The notes below the pieces were generated by a model that was given only the letters and a program-made list of their open reading frames with translations, ran no database searches and had not been told where the DNA came from. A stretch of DNA of 64,000 bases from Globodera rostochiensis (Eukaryota; Nematoda; Chromadorea; Rhabditida; Heteroderidae), in contig JAEVLN010000017.1 in assembly GCA_018350325.1 (NCBI GenBank), positions 248,001 through 312,000 on the forward strand. Direction: 5' to 3'. This document shows positions 46,801 through 57,889 of this stretch, piece after piece (the first letter of the stretch is position 1; each line of letters opens with the position of its first letter). The position numbers and the translations under genes were made by a program.

Positions 46801-49597
46801 AAGACGGAAGAGTCGAAAAGTTAAATGCGAATTTGTGTAGTCGACACAGTTCAAATTCGGCCTCAATTTGGCTTTCCGACGTAACTTTCAACATCTCTTT
46901 GAATTGTTCGAAAATCCTTTCGAAATCGCCGTTTTTGTCGGGCAAAGAATCGGCAAAATTGAACAATTCCCGAACGGACTCTCTGTAATACCAAGTGGCC
47001 GAAAACACTTCCAACTTCTCCAAAAAGTCCCTTTCCGACCCGCCGATGGACAACGACATTTCATCCTCAACGTTACTCAGCAGCATTTTATAATATGTGA
47101 ACAAAATGATCGCTTCCGGGTCTAAAATTAATGGGGGGGGGGTTGGTGGACGATTCATAAACTGTCAGTTTTAACAACAACACCTTTGCTGGCATAGGAA
47201 ATTTCATCCCCCGCGGCGCTCTTTTTGTCGGGACATTCGACATAAGTTTTAGCAATGTCTATGCTTAGTATATTATTTTGCAAAGCATCAATCGTGCCAC
47301 CTTTGTCTGCCAAAGCATCGGAATCTGAACTGATCCGAACTTTGTGGCCTTGGATCTTCGCTTTGTAGCCGCCGGTGAAAGTGTTAAAGTCTTTGGCCAG
47401 TTTCGGATTTTGCATAAACAAATTGTTTATTCGCTGCACTAATGTATTCGCGTCGATTCTCAATTGGCGGGAATTACTTTTAAATCATTTTTTGCCTTTT
47501 ATTTTTATTCCCCCAAACTCACTTTTGAAGGCTGAACTCTTCAATTGCCGCGTTGTACTCGCGATATGCCACCGGATTGTTGATTATGTTCTCGCGCATT
47601 TTCAATTTCTTCTCCTAAATTTGATATTTTTATTTTTAAATGATTTGTCAATTGCCTTATTTTCCTCAGTCTTTTTGTTAGGTCCGGAAATCGCTGACGA
47701 TGGCGCTAATGGAGAGGTTGTTAAGGCCAAATTCGCAATAAAAGAATGCGTTTTGGGTTTTTGGTGGTCTTTTGGATCGGCCAACGAATATTCATCTGAG
47801 AATATTTAGGAAAATAAATATTTAATTAAAAAAAAATTAAATGGGGTTTAGAGAGTGTTTTACCGTCGGGAACCCCGCGAAAATCCGGAACCGCTTTGGA
47901 ACCGGAACTGCGAAGAGCTTAGAGCCGCTTCGGAACCGGTTCCAATATATGTAGGTGCATTACGTAATGAATTAAATATGATTAATTTTGAAGCAAAGGT
48001 TCCCGGAACCGCGAAAATCCGAAACTGATTCCGGAACCGGTTTCCGTAACCGGAATGTTCAGAAAAAATGGAACCGGGAAAACACTGGTTTTAGAATACT
48101 TATAAATTGAATAAATACCTTCAAATATTTTCCAAAATTCGTTTGTTTCATCGCACAGTTTAAAAATTCTTTTCAAGCGCTCTCTGATTTCCTTTTTTTC
48201 TTTGAAAATTTTCTTGAATTTGTCAGATTCGTTGTACACTTCCATCAAACATTTCCCATAATTTTCGCACAATTTCTTTTGCCTCAATTGAATTGCTTTT
48301 TCGGGTTCCCCAAATCTTTTCTTCATAATTTCAATAAAATCATAAAACTTTTTCAAATTATTTGTTTCAAATTTAAATGGGTCATTTGTTAGTTTGGGCA
48401 ACATTTCCAAAATTCTGCAAAATAATTTTAACGATTTTTCCAAATAATTCTTTTCTTCGCCAACACTCTGCCGACGTTCAATGAAATACGACCAAATTTT
48501 ACCATACAAAACGGCAATTTCCAAAAGGATGGCGTGCATCGCACTTTCCTTTGAATTGGGCGAAAATTCAAATAAAGCCTTAAACATGGACTTCAACCTC
48601 AGCCCATCAATGACATCTAAAGCCAAATTCAGCATAAAATATATAAATTAAATCACACCGATGGCCATAATGACGGGACTAAACAGCTCCAGCTCGTTCA
48701 TGCGTTCGTGGGTCAGCAAGTACAGCTTCAGCCGCCGCTTCACCTGGCCCACCTCGTTCAGATCGTCCCGCACATTCGGCGTCCTCATGGCGTACGAAAA
48801 AATGTTCTCGCCCTCAATTCTTTCCGAGTCGAACCATTTTTGGATGTCCAATTCCTTTCTAAGGGCGTCTTCAGCAAAAAATTTGCTCAAAAAGTTGAAG
48901 TGCCGCGTGGACACAAATTGCATCAGTTTCTTAATCCATTTTTGATTAGTGTCATTTAAGGCCAATTGCTCGTCACTAATTATGTTGCAATCAAATCTGA
49001 AAGTTTGTCATTTAATTCAATTTTATAATTCGCCGAATTTCCTCACCGAAATGTTGTTGTAAAGTTCCTCCTATTAAAATTGTTCAAATTTCCGCCGGAG
49101 TTCGCCGCTTTCAACATCAGCAAATTTACGTCCTCCACTGACAACCAAAAGTCCCACATTTTGCACACGTCCACCAGACTTAAAGTGCCCAAGGCGTAGT
49201 TCTGCTCGGCCTTGGCCCTCACCTCCTCCTCGTATTCCCTTCTAAGCCCCAATTTGGCCTTCCTCCGCACGTTCCGATTGCCTTTCCTTGGCTTTTGCTC
49301 GTCGAAAGCGTCCGAAAGTGCCAAACTCGACTCAATGGCCAAGTGAACTTGGACGGCATCGATTTGAAAGCATAAGCGATTCCGCTTGTCATCACTTAGT
49401 GAAGAGTCGAACATAATTTGGGCGTAGTCAAAGTGAAGCCGCAAAGGCTCAATGCCTTCAAATGACGCAAAAGTTCCTCCTAATTCCAATAAAATGTGTA
49501 TAAACTCACCAAATATCGTCGACGGACTGCAAAAAACTGCTGATTTAATCATTATAATTTTAATAATAAAAAGGACAAATATTCTTTGTATTCCCAT
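40876..49597 (-). CDS. Gene C: paralogue of gene B; helical modules fused to a degenerate poly(A)-polymerase-like domain
   Basis: Twenty-two exons on the minus strand: 49597-49047, 48996-48659, 48616-48119, 47795-47656, 47614-47523, 47458-47184, 47121-46721, 46651-46360, 46304-45720, 45655-45098, 45045-44011, 43964-43828, 43781-43692, 43651-43457, 43302-43011, 42965-42825, 42771-42628, 42582-42444, 42385-42162, 41534-41455, 41326-41130, 41083-40876. Total 6612 nt, 2203 residues. Signal peptide: [18 protein letters not shown]. Helical part to about residue 1588, with FPEILHF before a GC-AG phase-1 intron and the motif [11 protein letters not shown] also seen in gene B. The polymerase-like part starts near 1635 and matches gene B exon by exon ([39 protein letters not shown]), with one exon equal in length (139 nt). 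But the Gly-Ser and Asp-x-Asp motifs of gene B are replaced ([12 protein letters not shown]), so catalysis is unlikely. GC donors at 47655, 46359, 44010 and 42161. Retaining the 44010-43965 intron stops the protein at 43961. Confidence 0.8.
41540..42160. repeat. 51-bp tandem repeat that forms a gene C intron
   Basis: About a dozen copies, some with deletions, of a unit that on the minus strand reads CGAAATGATTAAAGGCAATT ... AAATTTATAAATTTTAG. Each unit therefore begins like the intron's own donor (GCGAAATG) and ends with an acceptor-like TTTTAG. The intron 42161-41535 is essentially repeats of one short ancestral intron. Confidence 0.85.
47853..48087. mobile_element. hAT-like MITE, AGTGTTTTACC ends, in gene C intron 3
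   Basis: Starts GAGTGTTTTACCGTCGGG and ends CCGGGAAAACACTG, with flanking 8-mers GGTTTAGA and GTTTTAGA (7 of 8 match). The inside is rich in GGAACCGG words and inverted copies. Non-coding. Confidence 0.6.
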
Positions 49598-50001
49598 TTC
49601 TAATCAATTTTTTGTAAGAACACTATTATAAATAGTTTTAATTTTTAATTTTGGAAATATTTAATTTTTTTGTTAAACGTCGACATTTGCACATTGTCGC
49701 AAAGAAATTACATAAATGTGCGAATATTTTTAAATATTAAATATAAATTAAAGTAAAAGAAATCATAAGCAGTTTTTTGGAAATGATTTTGTAGCATATT
49801 TAGTCATCGTATTTTACATCAAATATTTGATTCAATAAAAATTTTTTTGCTTACGTCAAACAACCATCGATTGAGAATAAATTTACAATTTATGCGTTTT
49901 CAATTTGTACAATTTAATTTCAAAGCATTTAATCTTTTGGGGGTCTGTTGGAGAGAATTCAATCGGAAATAAATTGAAATCGAATTTTAATGCCGCCACA
50001 T
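49598..50001. other. Intergenic, gene C upstream region
   Basis: AT-rich; probably includes the gene C promoter. No exon seen. Confidence 0.5.
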
Positions 50002-50799
50002 TTATTTGTTCACCCCGAGACACGTGGGACAGCATTGGTAGCTGCGGCCAAGGCTTAACGGGCCGCAGCCTCTGGTCTCAGTGCCATCGCAGTCGCAGCC
50101 CAATTGTTTGGCGGTGTTAAACCAAAAGCCGCAATTACTCCACGAGCAACTGAAAAGCCTAATTTATATTTTATTTTATTTTATATTTAAATATACGGAG
50201 CCGACGCTTTGTAAGGGCCGTCGCCAAACTGACGGACGAGCAAACAAAACGCTTTAGCCTCATAGGCCGAGCAAACTTTGGTTCCGTTGGCCGCTTCCTA
50301 CAAAATATTTTTTTAGTCATTTTTAAAATAAATTAAAAAACAAAAATAAAAAGTCACTTCTAAGCAATTGCAAAATGTATTGTCGCAATTGCTTTGGCCG
50401 GCTTGTGCCGAATAACATCTAAAATAAGCAAATTTAAATGTGAAAGGCTCACGTCAAAGTTCACTTGTCATGCGCCACACAACAATTGTTAATTGCGTCT
50501 GAATTTTGAATTTATACAAATTGAAAAAGGGCTAAAAATAATTACTTTTTCTGGACGGACAATCTCTTGTCACCGCATTCTCCGACATAAACTTAAATTG
50601 TAAAAAGAAATTGACAAAATTTGGCCAAAATTCTTTTTGCCATATTGAAGCGGTCACTCCCACAAGACCAATCCATTTTTATGCCAAAAGCGGGCGTTGT
50701 TGTGCCATTCGGGGAGGGGTCGTCACAAATTGCCACGGGAAATGCGATTAAAAAGATTAGTGAAGCAATTAGGCGTGATTTGATTCGAATTAGGCCCAT
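50002..50799 (-). CDS. Cys-rich secreted protein
   Basis: Five exons on the minus strand: 50799-50658, 50591-50546, 50418-50358, 50297-50197, 50149-50002; 498 nt, 165 residues, one open frame. Signal peptide: IASLIFLIAFPVAIC. The mature protein has many Cys residues in spaced patterns: DWSCG, GECGDKR, KKCYSAQ, NCDNTFCNCLE, KVCSAYEAKAFCLL, CSWSNCGFW, LGCDCDGTETRGCG, YQCCPTCLG. This is typical of an extracellular disulfide-bonded protein; I do not recognise the family. A glycosylation site (NGT) follows the signal peptide. Candidate effector or extracellular inhibitor, without direct evidence. Confidence 0.75.
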
Positions 50800-51733
50800 A
50801 TTAGGAGAATCTGTACGATTATTTTATATAAATTTAAACTTTACATTGGCCAGGTGACTGACTGCGCTGGTTTCACTCATTGCCAGTGCAAATGTCAGTC
50901 GTTTTTCGTCAGAAAATTGATTGGGCGAATTCTTTTGGACGTTTAAGTGAAGAAGAATTAAGTAAAATTAATTTTTCCCCCCTTTTTGTACGGAATACAA
51001 AAATGAATCATTCAATTATTTGGGCTACCGGACCTTTTGTCAATGATAAATGATTTTTTAAAATATTTTTTCAAATTTCCGTCAAAAGGTATGTAGGAAT
51101 GTGACGAACTTACTCTCGACGGTCTCTTAAGCCTTTCCCGGTATGCCATGCCATTCGCTGCTGGAGAAATCAGAGCTTAAACTACAGAGCTTACTCTCGA
51201 CGGTTTCTTAAGCCCTTCCCGGTATGCCATGCCATTCGTTGCTGGAGAAATCAGAGCTTAAACTAAAGAGCTTACTCTCGACGGTTTCTTAAGCCCTTCC
51301 CGGTATGCCATGCCATTCGTTGCTGGAGAAACCAGAGTTCAAACTACAGAGCTTACTCGAGGGCATTTCGACTATTTTACGTTATCGACCATCGCAGAAT
51401 TTTTTCATATTGATACTCAAAGCCATCTCAAGTCAAAAAGGAACACTTCAGCAAATTCGAGCAGTTCATTTTCCATTTCGTCCTCCGATAAACTTTCTGG
51501 CGAATCAATTCTCTCCTTCTTTTGATTAAGAAGACAATTTTGCATTTAATGTCTGAAACATCTGCCCCCTCCCCTCCAGCGATGCGCCAACAAAAGTTTT
51601 GAAATTTGTTAAAAGGAATTGATTGATTTATTGATTGATTGATTGATCTTTGTTTCATAAATTATGACGTGCAGTTGAGAAATGCTCGGGGTGGGGGCTG
51701 ACCTAATCCACGCGCCTCCCCCCATTTTCTCTT
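50800..51733. other. Intergenic with an 81-bp tandem repeat
   Basis: Three 81-bp copies at about 51105-51355 (unit includes GAGCTTACTCTCGACGGTTT and CGGTATGCCATGCCATTCG). No supported exon. Confidence 0.7.
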
Positions 51734-54146
51734 TTATCCCCCCCCGGGGTCTTCTTCTTTTATCCCAAAACTGCTTGCACTTCTCCTGCTGTTGCTTCTG
51801 CTACTTGGTCCTTTGCTTTCGCTATCCTCCTCATTCAACTGTATAAAATAGAACCATCTTTTATTCCGATAAATTACCGTTTCCAAATGTCTGAATTCGT
51901 TGTTTGGGTGTTCCATATCCAAGGAGAAGCGCGCCATTGATGGCGCAGAATGTAAAAATTTGCCAAGAATTTGGCCATCCAAATTTTTGTTGACTAAAAG
52001 CTTTTGGAATTTTTCACAAAAACTTTTAAACTCACAGTCCAATTGATCAATTCCGTTCCATTTTGCGTCTTCCGTTACTTTTTGTTCGGCGGGTCGCGGA
52101 ACAGCGCCTTTCTTCAACGGCCAATTGAAGTGGTCGTCGTATGATGTGGTAAACGGAGCACATGCAATTGAATTCGACTTGCGCTGTTTCCACGACTTTT
52201 TAATTTAAATTTTATTCCAAAAATTATTTTAATTACAAATAAAAATTTGGGCCTACCGTTGCATTTTTTTGGTCCTCAGCTGACATTGGCCCGGCGGTTG
52301 TTGCCGATCGTCGGCGTGCCCTGAACAGTGATCGGTTGCGCTGCTTTCGTTCCGTCCCCTCCGCCCCCATCCGATCGCCGACGGCTCTTTGAAGAAATCT
52401 CCCGAAAATACTGCTGCGTTTCCGATTTTCTGTAATTTATAATATAATTAGGCTTCATTAATTTTATTATACGGTTAATCGGCGTTCGTCTCTCCCCCGA
52501 TGGATCAGCTAAAACGTTTGGGTCGCAATCGGCAGCCAATTTGGCCGACCCGACCAATTGGTGTTGAGGGTCATTCTACAATAAAGAGAAAGGCCATTAA
52601 GGCGTTGGGAAAGTGCCAATCACTTACCAGACTCGGCTCCGTGTACATCGGCGGTATTTCGCCCTCTTTTCCGAATTTGTCCGGCTTTTGGATGGGCAAA
52701 TGGGCGTAAAATTCGTCAACCATCGTCATTCCAACGGCCAAATTTCGGTCAATTATATAACTGCCTAAAAAGTGAAATTGTTTATTTTTATTTATTATTA
52801 AAACAAACTCTCAAAGTCCTCGTCGTCCTCCCCAAGAGGGTTCAGCAACGACTCGGCCACCTTCAGCCAGCCCATGTAGCAGATCAGCTGGAGGAAGGTC
52901 ATCAGAGGGAAGTAATATTCGAAGTACACCACCGAATCCCTTTGCTCCCAAATGCGAAATTGCCGCGAAAACAAACACAGAAGAAAATAAACTCGGGTGG
53001 CCAAGAACACCACCTGAGAATAGGCTAACAGAGGGGAAGCCAAATCAAATAGCAATTTGCCCCTAATTTACAAAATTCTATTACCCAATGGCACAGGGAC
53101 CCAATCGTAATTGATCAGCATTTGCAGTTTCTGAAAGCGCGATAGTCTTAAGCGAATTGATCTGCTGATCAAACGGACTTCTCTGAACGCTTTTGACTCA
53201 TTCAGAATCATTTCCATTTGCCCCGGGGTCAGTCTTCCGCGCAGTGTCAGCTGATGGGCCAATGTAAATATCCAATGGATGGGCACCCAATAACGGGGAA
53301 ATCCGTTCTGGATGGACTCCATCATTTTCCGTTCATTTTCCTATTAAATTTCTTCTGACATTCGAAACAGCAGCAAATTAATTCACTTGGAGATAGCCCG
53401 CCTCGACGAGTGATTCGGTTGAGGAAAAACGCCGTCGCACGCGAATTGAAATGTCGCGGAGGACGAGCACTTGGGTTAGGCACAAATATCTGCGAATGGG
53501 GCGGCTGTCGTTGGACCATTCGCAACTCGGCATTTTTGCACCTAATAAAATTGCGGCGGTGCGTTCGCGCCTCCGCGTCCGTGCCACCGACGAAAGTGCC
53601 CACCACAAAGGCGGCACTGTCCACGAATCCAATGTTGGCAAAAATTTGCTTCCACCCAAAATTGCACACTTTAGAAATATTTGCCAACTGAACATTTTGG
53701 CACCTGTCAACCACAAAAGCAACGTAAAAGCCGTGCATAAAAGACAGTGGAATGTAGTCCATTTTCCCATCGGTATACCTAAATTAATATTTATTTAAAT
53801 ACATTAAAAGTTATTTTATTAGTGTCTCTAAAAGCGTTTAATTGGCAACTCGCCCCTCCCCCCAGCATTGTACAGTATTATTATACTTGGCAATGTGTTC
53901 AAATTCAATTTGTTGCTGCTTTTTGAATTGCGTTCTGTAGACGAGCATCACCGCATAATAACAGAGTAACCACAAAGTCACTTCGTAAAGCACCTTATCA
54001 CATTACGGTCGGTATACTGTACATATTAAATATTTCAAAAGTTTTCAATTTACCGATTTCCACAGAGAGCCTCTCCACCGAAAAATCACACGCAAAAAGG
54101 TGAGGGAATGCGTGTTGATTATGTCCTGATTATAAGATACCGTCAT
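51734..54146 (-). CDS. Bestrophin chloride channel
   Basis: Starts at the ATG 54146 (exon 54146-54054, [20 protein letters not shown], then RWRGSLWKS). Then 53993-53887 ([20 protein letters not shown]), 53778-53542 ([38 protein letters not shown]), 53489-53387 ([20 protein letters not shown]), 53340 to about 53085 ([25 protein letters not shown]), then about 53023-52809 ([14 protein letters not shown], ending GEDDEDFE), and later exons with [25 protein letters not shown], and [12 protein letters not shown], ending near 51734. These are the standard bestrophin core: N-terminal MTV, RWRGS, IPLSF.LGFYV, the acidic Ca2+-clasp region GEDD.DFE, and the C-terminal SIFGRF. Bestrophins are calcium-regulated anion channels in the plasma membrane. 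The expected length is normal for the family. Boundaries after 53085 are approximate. Confidence 0.88.
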
Positions 54147-55250
54147 TTCGTAACAAATCTGAAAATCTTTCAAAAAGTTGCACACAAAGGTTGACTTTTT
54201 TTGTTTGTTGCGTATTTGTCAATTTCTTCAAAAAATATTAAAATTACATTTGGGCATTTTAATTTCTACGTAAAATCCGGTTTCTGATTATATTTACGCT
54301 TTCAAAAACCCTAAAAGGGCATTTTAATTTCCGATGAATACAAAACGGCCCGGGCTTTTGAGAATCGGTAGTGCGAAAGGTAGTAAGTAGCTTATTTATA
54401 TGTAGGTATCTAAAAATGTTTAGTGATTTTTAAAGCTTTTCGGCTGTCCACTGTCAACTCAGTAATTTATGTTGAAATAATAAATAAAACATTTATAACA
54501 ATTGTTAAAAATTAGATGTAAAAAAATAATGTAAAAAAGGATTTTGTTTTCTTTTCTCCTCTAATTATTTGTTTGTTTGTTCATGTTGTCTAAGAATCAT
54601 CGGAAATGTTAAAATGGAATTGGTTTGATAAGAAAGTCCAAAATTGGGTGGGTAAACAACTCCAACCGAAGCTGAGGGAAGGCCAATTAATTAAATAATG
54701 AAATGAATGCATTCAATTGGCCAAGTCGATGGTTATAAAACAAAGTTTGGGTCGCCGAATACACAATTTTTTACAAAGCTATAGTTACACAAACAATTCG
54801 ATCGGCGTTCACTGGAGTGGTTTGATCAGAATGAGCCAGGGGGGGGGGGGTGCCCATTGATCAGAAAGTGGGGGGGGGGGGGGGGGGGACCTTGAGGGGG
54901 GGGGCGACCTTGAGGGGGGGGGGGGGGGGGGGGGGGGTGCCCATTGATCAGAAAATGGGGGGCGACCTTGAGGGGGGTGAGGGGACGTCGCTGCCCATTG
55001 ATCAGAAAATGGGGGGGGGGGGTGCCCATTGATTCCCTCAGCCCCAACGTCCGATCGCTTTCATTTTCGCGGGCTTACAAATTAACACAAAGTGAATGAA
55101 TGATGAATTGTCTACGCGCAAATGTGCGCAAAAAGAGGCTATAGAAGAAGACAAAGAAAGCTGAGGGCTGATTTTGGAGGGAAAGAAATTCGTTTTTGAC
55201 AAAAATTGAAATGCTTTCTGTTGTCCATCTTCAAATTGACTCTTCTTTCA
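54147..55250. other. Intergenic with G-rich repeats
   Basis: At about 54835-55035 the words GCCCATTGATCAGAAA and CGACCTTGAGGGG alternate with long G runs. No exon seen. Confidence 0.6.
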
Positions 55251-55336
55251 TCATTTCCTCCGTTTCTTCTTCAAGTAGAGACAGCAATAATTGTACTCGT
55301 CGGAGTCCGTCGGTTGGGGACAGTACGCGGAATAGC
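55251..55336 (-). CDS. Possible last exon of a small Cys-containing protein
   Basis: After an acceptor at 55338-55337 the minus strand reads YSAYCPQPTDSDEYNYCCLY, then LKKKRRK and a stop. The YCP...YCC pattern with a basic tail resembles ends of small nematode membrane or secreted proteins. Short candidate upstream exons lie near 55580-55720 (for example one coding VNLLGVKFGGVRAAK), but the joins are not certain. Confidence 0.35.
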
Positions 55337-57889
55337 CTAATGAGCAAAACCTTTTTTAAAGAAATGGACTGATTTAGCCCAAAATGGACCGTTGAAGACT
55401 AAAAAACAGGCAAAATTGTCCGTCCTACCCTTAGGCAGTGTTTTCTAATCCGTTCTTTAATTGACTCCGCTCCATTTGAAGCGAAGCCTAGATCAGTCGA
55501 ATTGGGTTTAGATTGTCAGTGTTAGCAGATCATTTGAGTTTGGATCAAGATAGCACTGGCCCAACAATTTGAGAGTTTACAAAACACAACCTTCGCCGCT
55601 CGGACACCACCAAATTTGACGCCCAGCAAGTTGACCATTAATTTGAAGAGATTATTCGAATTTCAAAAAAATTGCGAATTTTTAATAAAAATTACCTTCG
55701 ACATAATCATTCATCTCTGAATTTGTTGAAGAAGGCCAAAAATTATTTATTTAACCATTCAAAATGAGAGAATTGGTTCAATTACTAATCATTATAACGC
55801 CTAAAGCGTCATTTTGTCCAAAAAAAAAAACGATTGCGGCTTATTCATCGTCGGCCGTTGCCATTTACCTTTTTATTGCATGTTAAAAGCACACAAAAAA
55901 CGACAAATCTTTGTAACAAAATTTTTTTTGATTTATTCTTCGGTTTTCATGAAATAAAAATAAATCATGCATTATGTACAATAATCATCAAAAGGAGCCA
56001 AAAGTTAATTTTTTCTTTCAATTTTTATGCCTGGACTATCTTTAACAAATTCTTCCATTCATCAGCCCAACTTTCTTTCGATCGATCGGATCAAATTCCC
56101 TTTGATAAACTTTTACTTTCTTTCATTCTAAGCTTTACTCATTTAAACAAATTTTGTTGTAAATTTAATAACTGTTCAACGCATAGCATGTCAATTTGTT
56201 CAAGCAATCTTCCACAAAAAGCCGTTAAACGCTTCCCACCCACCGCCCCAGCGCAATTGTCCAACTTTCTCCACTAAAACACTCGCAAGTAGAGCCCGGA
56301 CTTGAGCTTCGAGCGAGATCTCGAGTCGAGATTTTTCGAGATCTCGAGACGAGATTCTCGTCTCGACCGGGCTCTACTCGCAAGTGCTATTGCCATGCCA
56401 ATGTCAGTCAGTGCATCATCATTATTCTGCTGTGTTGTGTTGCAAATTCCTCCCCTTTCCTACCACCCCCTCCCCAACTTCCCAACTCCAACCAACCTTT
56501 GCCCCCCCCTTCCCCCCCCCTTTAACCTCAACTTCCCCAACAACCTTTACCCCCCCCCCCAATTAATCCCCGTCCGTCCATCGTTCGACTGAAACTTAAT
56601 TTGCCGTCATTAGCTCATTCAGTGAACAATCAGATGCGATAGAATGGAACGCTTGCGCAACAAATGCCCGTCGATCATCAAAACAAAACGATCGCTCACG
56701 CAACGCAATCGGACGGCCTTTTCTCCTTTTCTTTGCCTTAAAAGATTGGCACTTTTTCATGCTTCTGAAGAGGACGTGCACATGGAATTATTCGACGGGG
56801 GGGGGGGTAACGATTGGCGATCCGTTCGAACAAAATATTTCGATTTTGTGAATGTTTCTGTTAAGTCAACTCCAATCAATCAATCGCTGCCACTTTGGGT
56901 TGTTTGAAATATTTTTTGAATTTTAGTCGAAACGTATTTATTAATTATCGGATTTGTGATCCTTTAAAATCACTTTAACTTTAAAATTTGGCGTTGTTTT
57001 CTTTCAATTTTCGGTCTGACCGAAGTTTGCCCCCCCCCCAACTGAACTATTTGTGTTGGCCGAATGGGACAGGTCCTTCCGTCCCTCACAACCACCGGCG
57101 GCCGGCTTATCATGAGGTCCAATTGGCTGTGACGCAGCATTTGGCGATGGGCACCCCCCCCCCCTCCCCCCAATGCCCCCCGCCCCCCGGTGCCCCCCCC
57201 CCGGTGATCATGTCCAAAAACCAGTTTGTGAATTGTCATTCGTTCATTTAACTCTTCCATTCTTTTCTATCTGGACCATTCCAAATCCCTTTCTTCCATC
57301 GCCCCGTTTCAAACGCACAAATTTACCAATTCATTTGACCCCTAAAAGCGTTCTTTCCCCGCTTCATTTAAAACTCGTCGATACCGATCGGTTGGAGAGA
57401 CATTTTATTTTTACATTTGATCACCTCACCAACCCAATCATCCCAATATATTTGATCACTCTCTTTCTGTCGATATTTATTACAGCAATTTGAACGAACC
57501 AAGCAATCAATGACCATGCAAATTTACAAAAAAATGTGTTAGTGTTAGGTCTTAAGTTTACGAATACAAATTAAAAAACGAAAAATCCAATAGAAAAGCA
57601 CTTTTTAGAATTCCGATTTATTATAATCTCATAACCCACATTCGTTTACATTTTCCTATTTATTTACAAAATATTCCGTTAACAAAATAACCGAAGTGTT
57701 TTTTTGTGTGAAATTTGAGAGGATGGGAAAAAACATAAATGAACCAGATGAATCAGAAACTGTCATGTGAAAACGACGAGAACAAAGCCAATTTGGACGG
57801 ATTGACTTTTAATTTATAAATAATTTTAAAATTAGCTCTTTAAAATTCAGAAAGATAATAATTGCCTTGTCCAATTACCCACCAACCAA
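55337..57889. other. Intergenic, C-rich tracts, no supported gene
   Basis: Contains the small element at 56290-56376 and C runs near 56505, 56550, 57030 and 57155-57200. A frame at 56988-57251 looks somewhat protein-like (LNYLCWPNGTGPSVPHNHRR) but is interrupted by homopolymer runs. The rest is AT-rich. Confidence 0.45.
56290..56376. mobile_element. 87-bp hAT-like MITE, TAGAGCCCGG ends
   Basis: Begins TAGAGCCCGG and ends CCGGGCTCTA, flanked by perfect 8-bp direct repeats CTCGCAAG (56282-56289 and 56377-56384). The centre is a string of GAGATCTCGA-type palindromes, so the element would fold into one hairpin. Short relative of the element at 32092. Confidence 0.85.
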
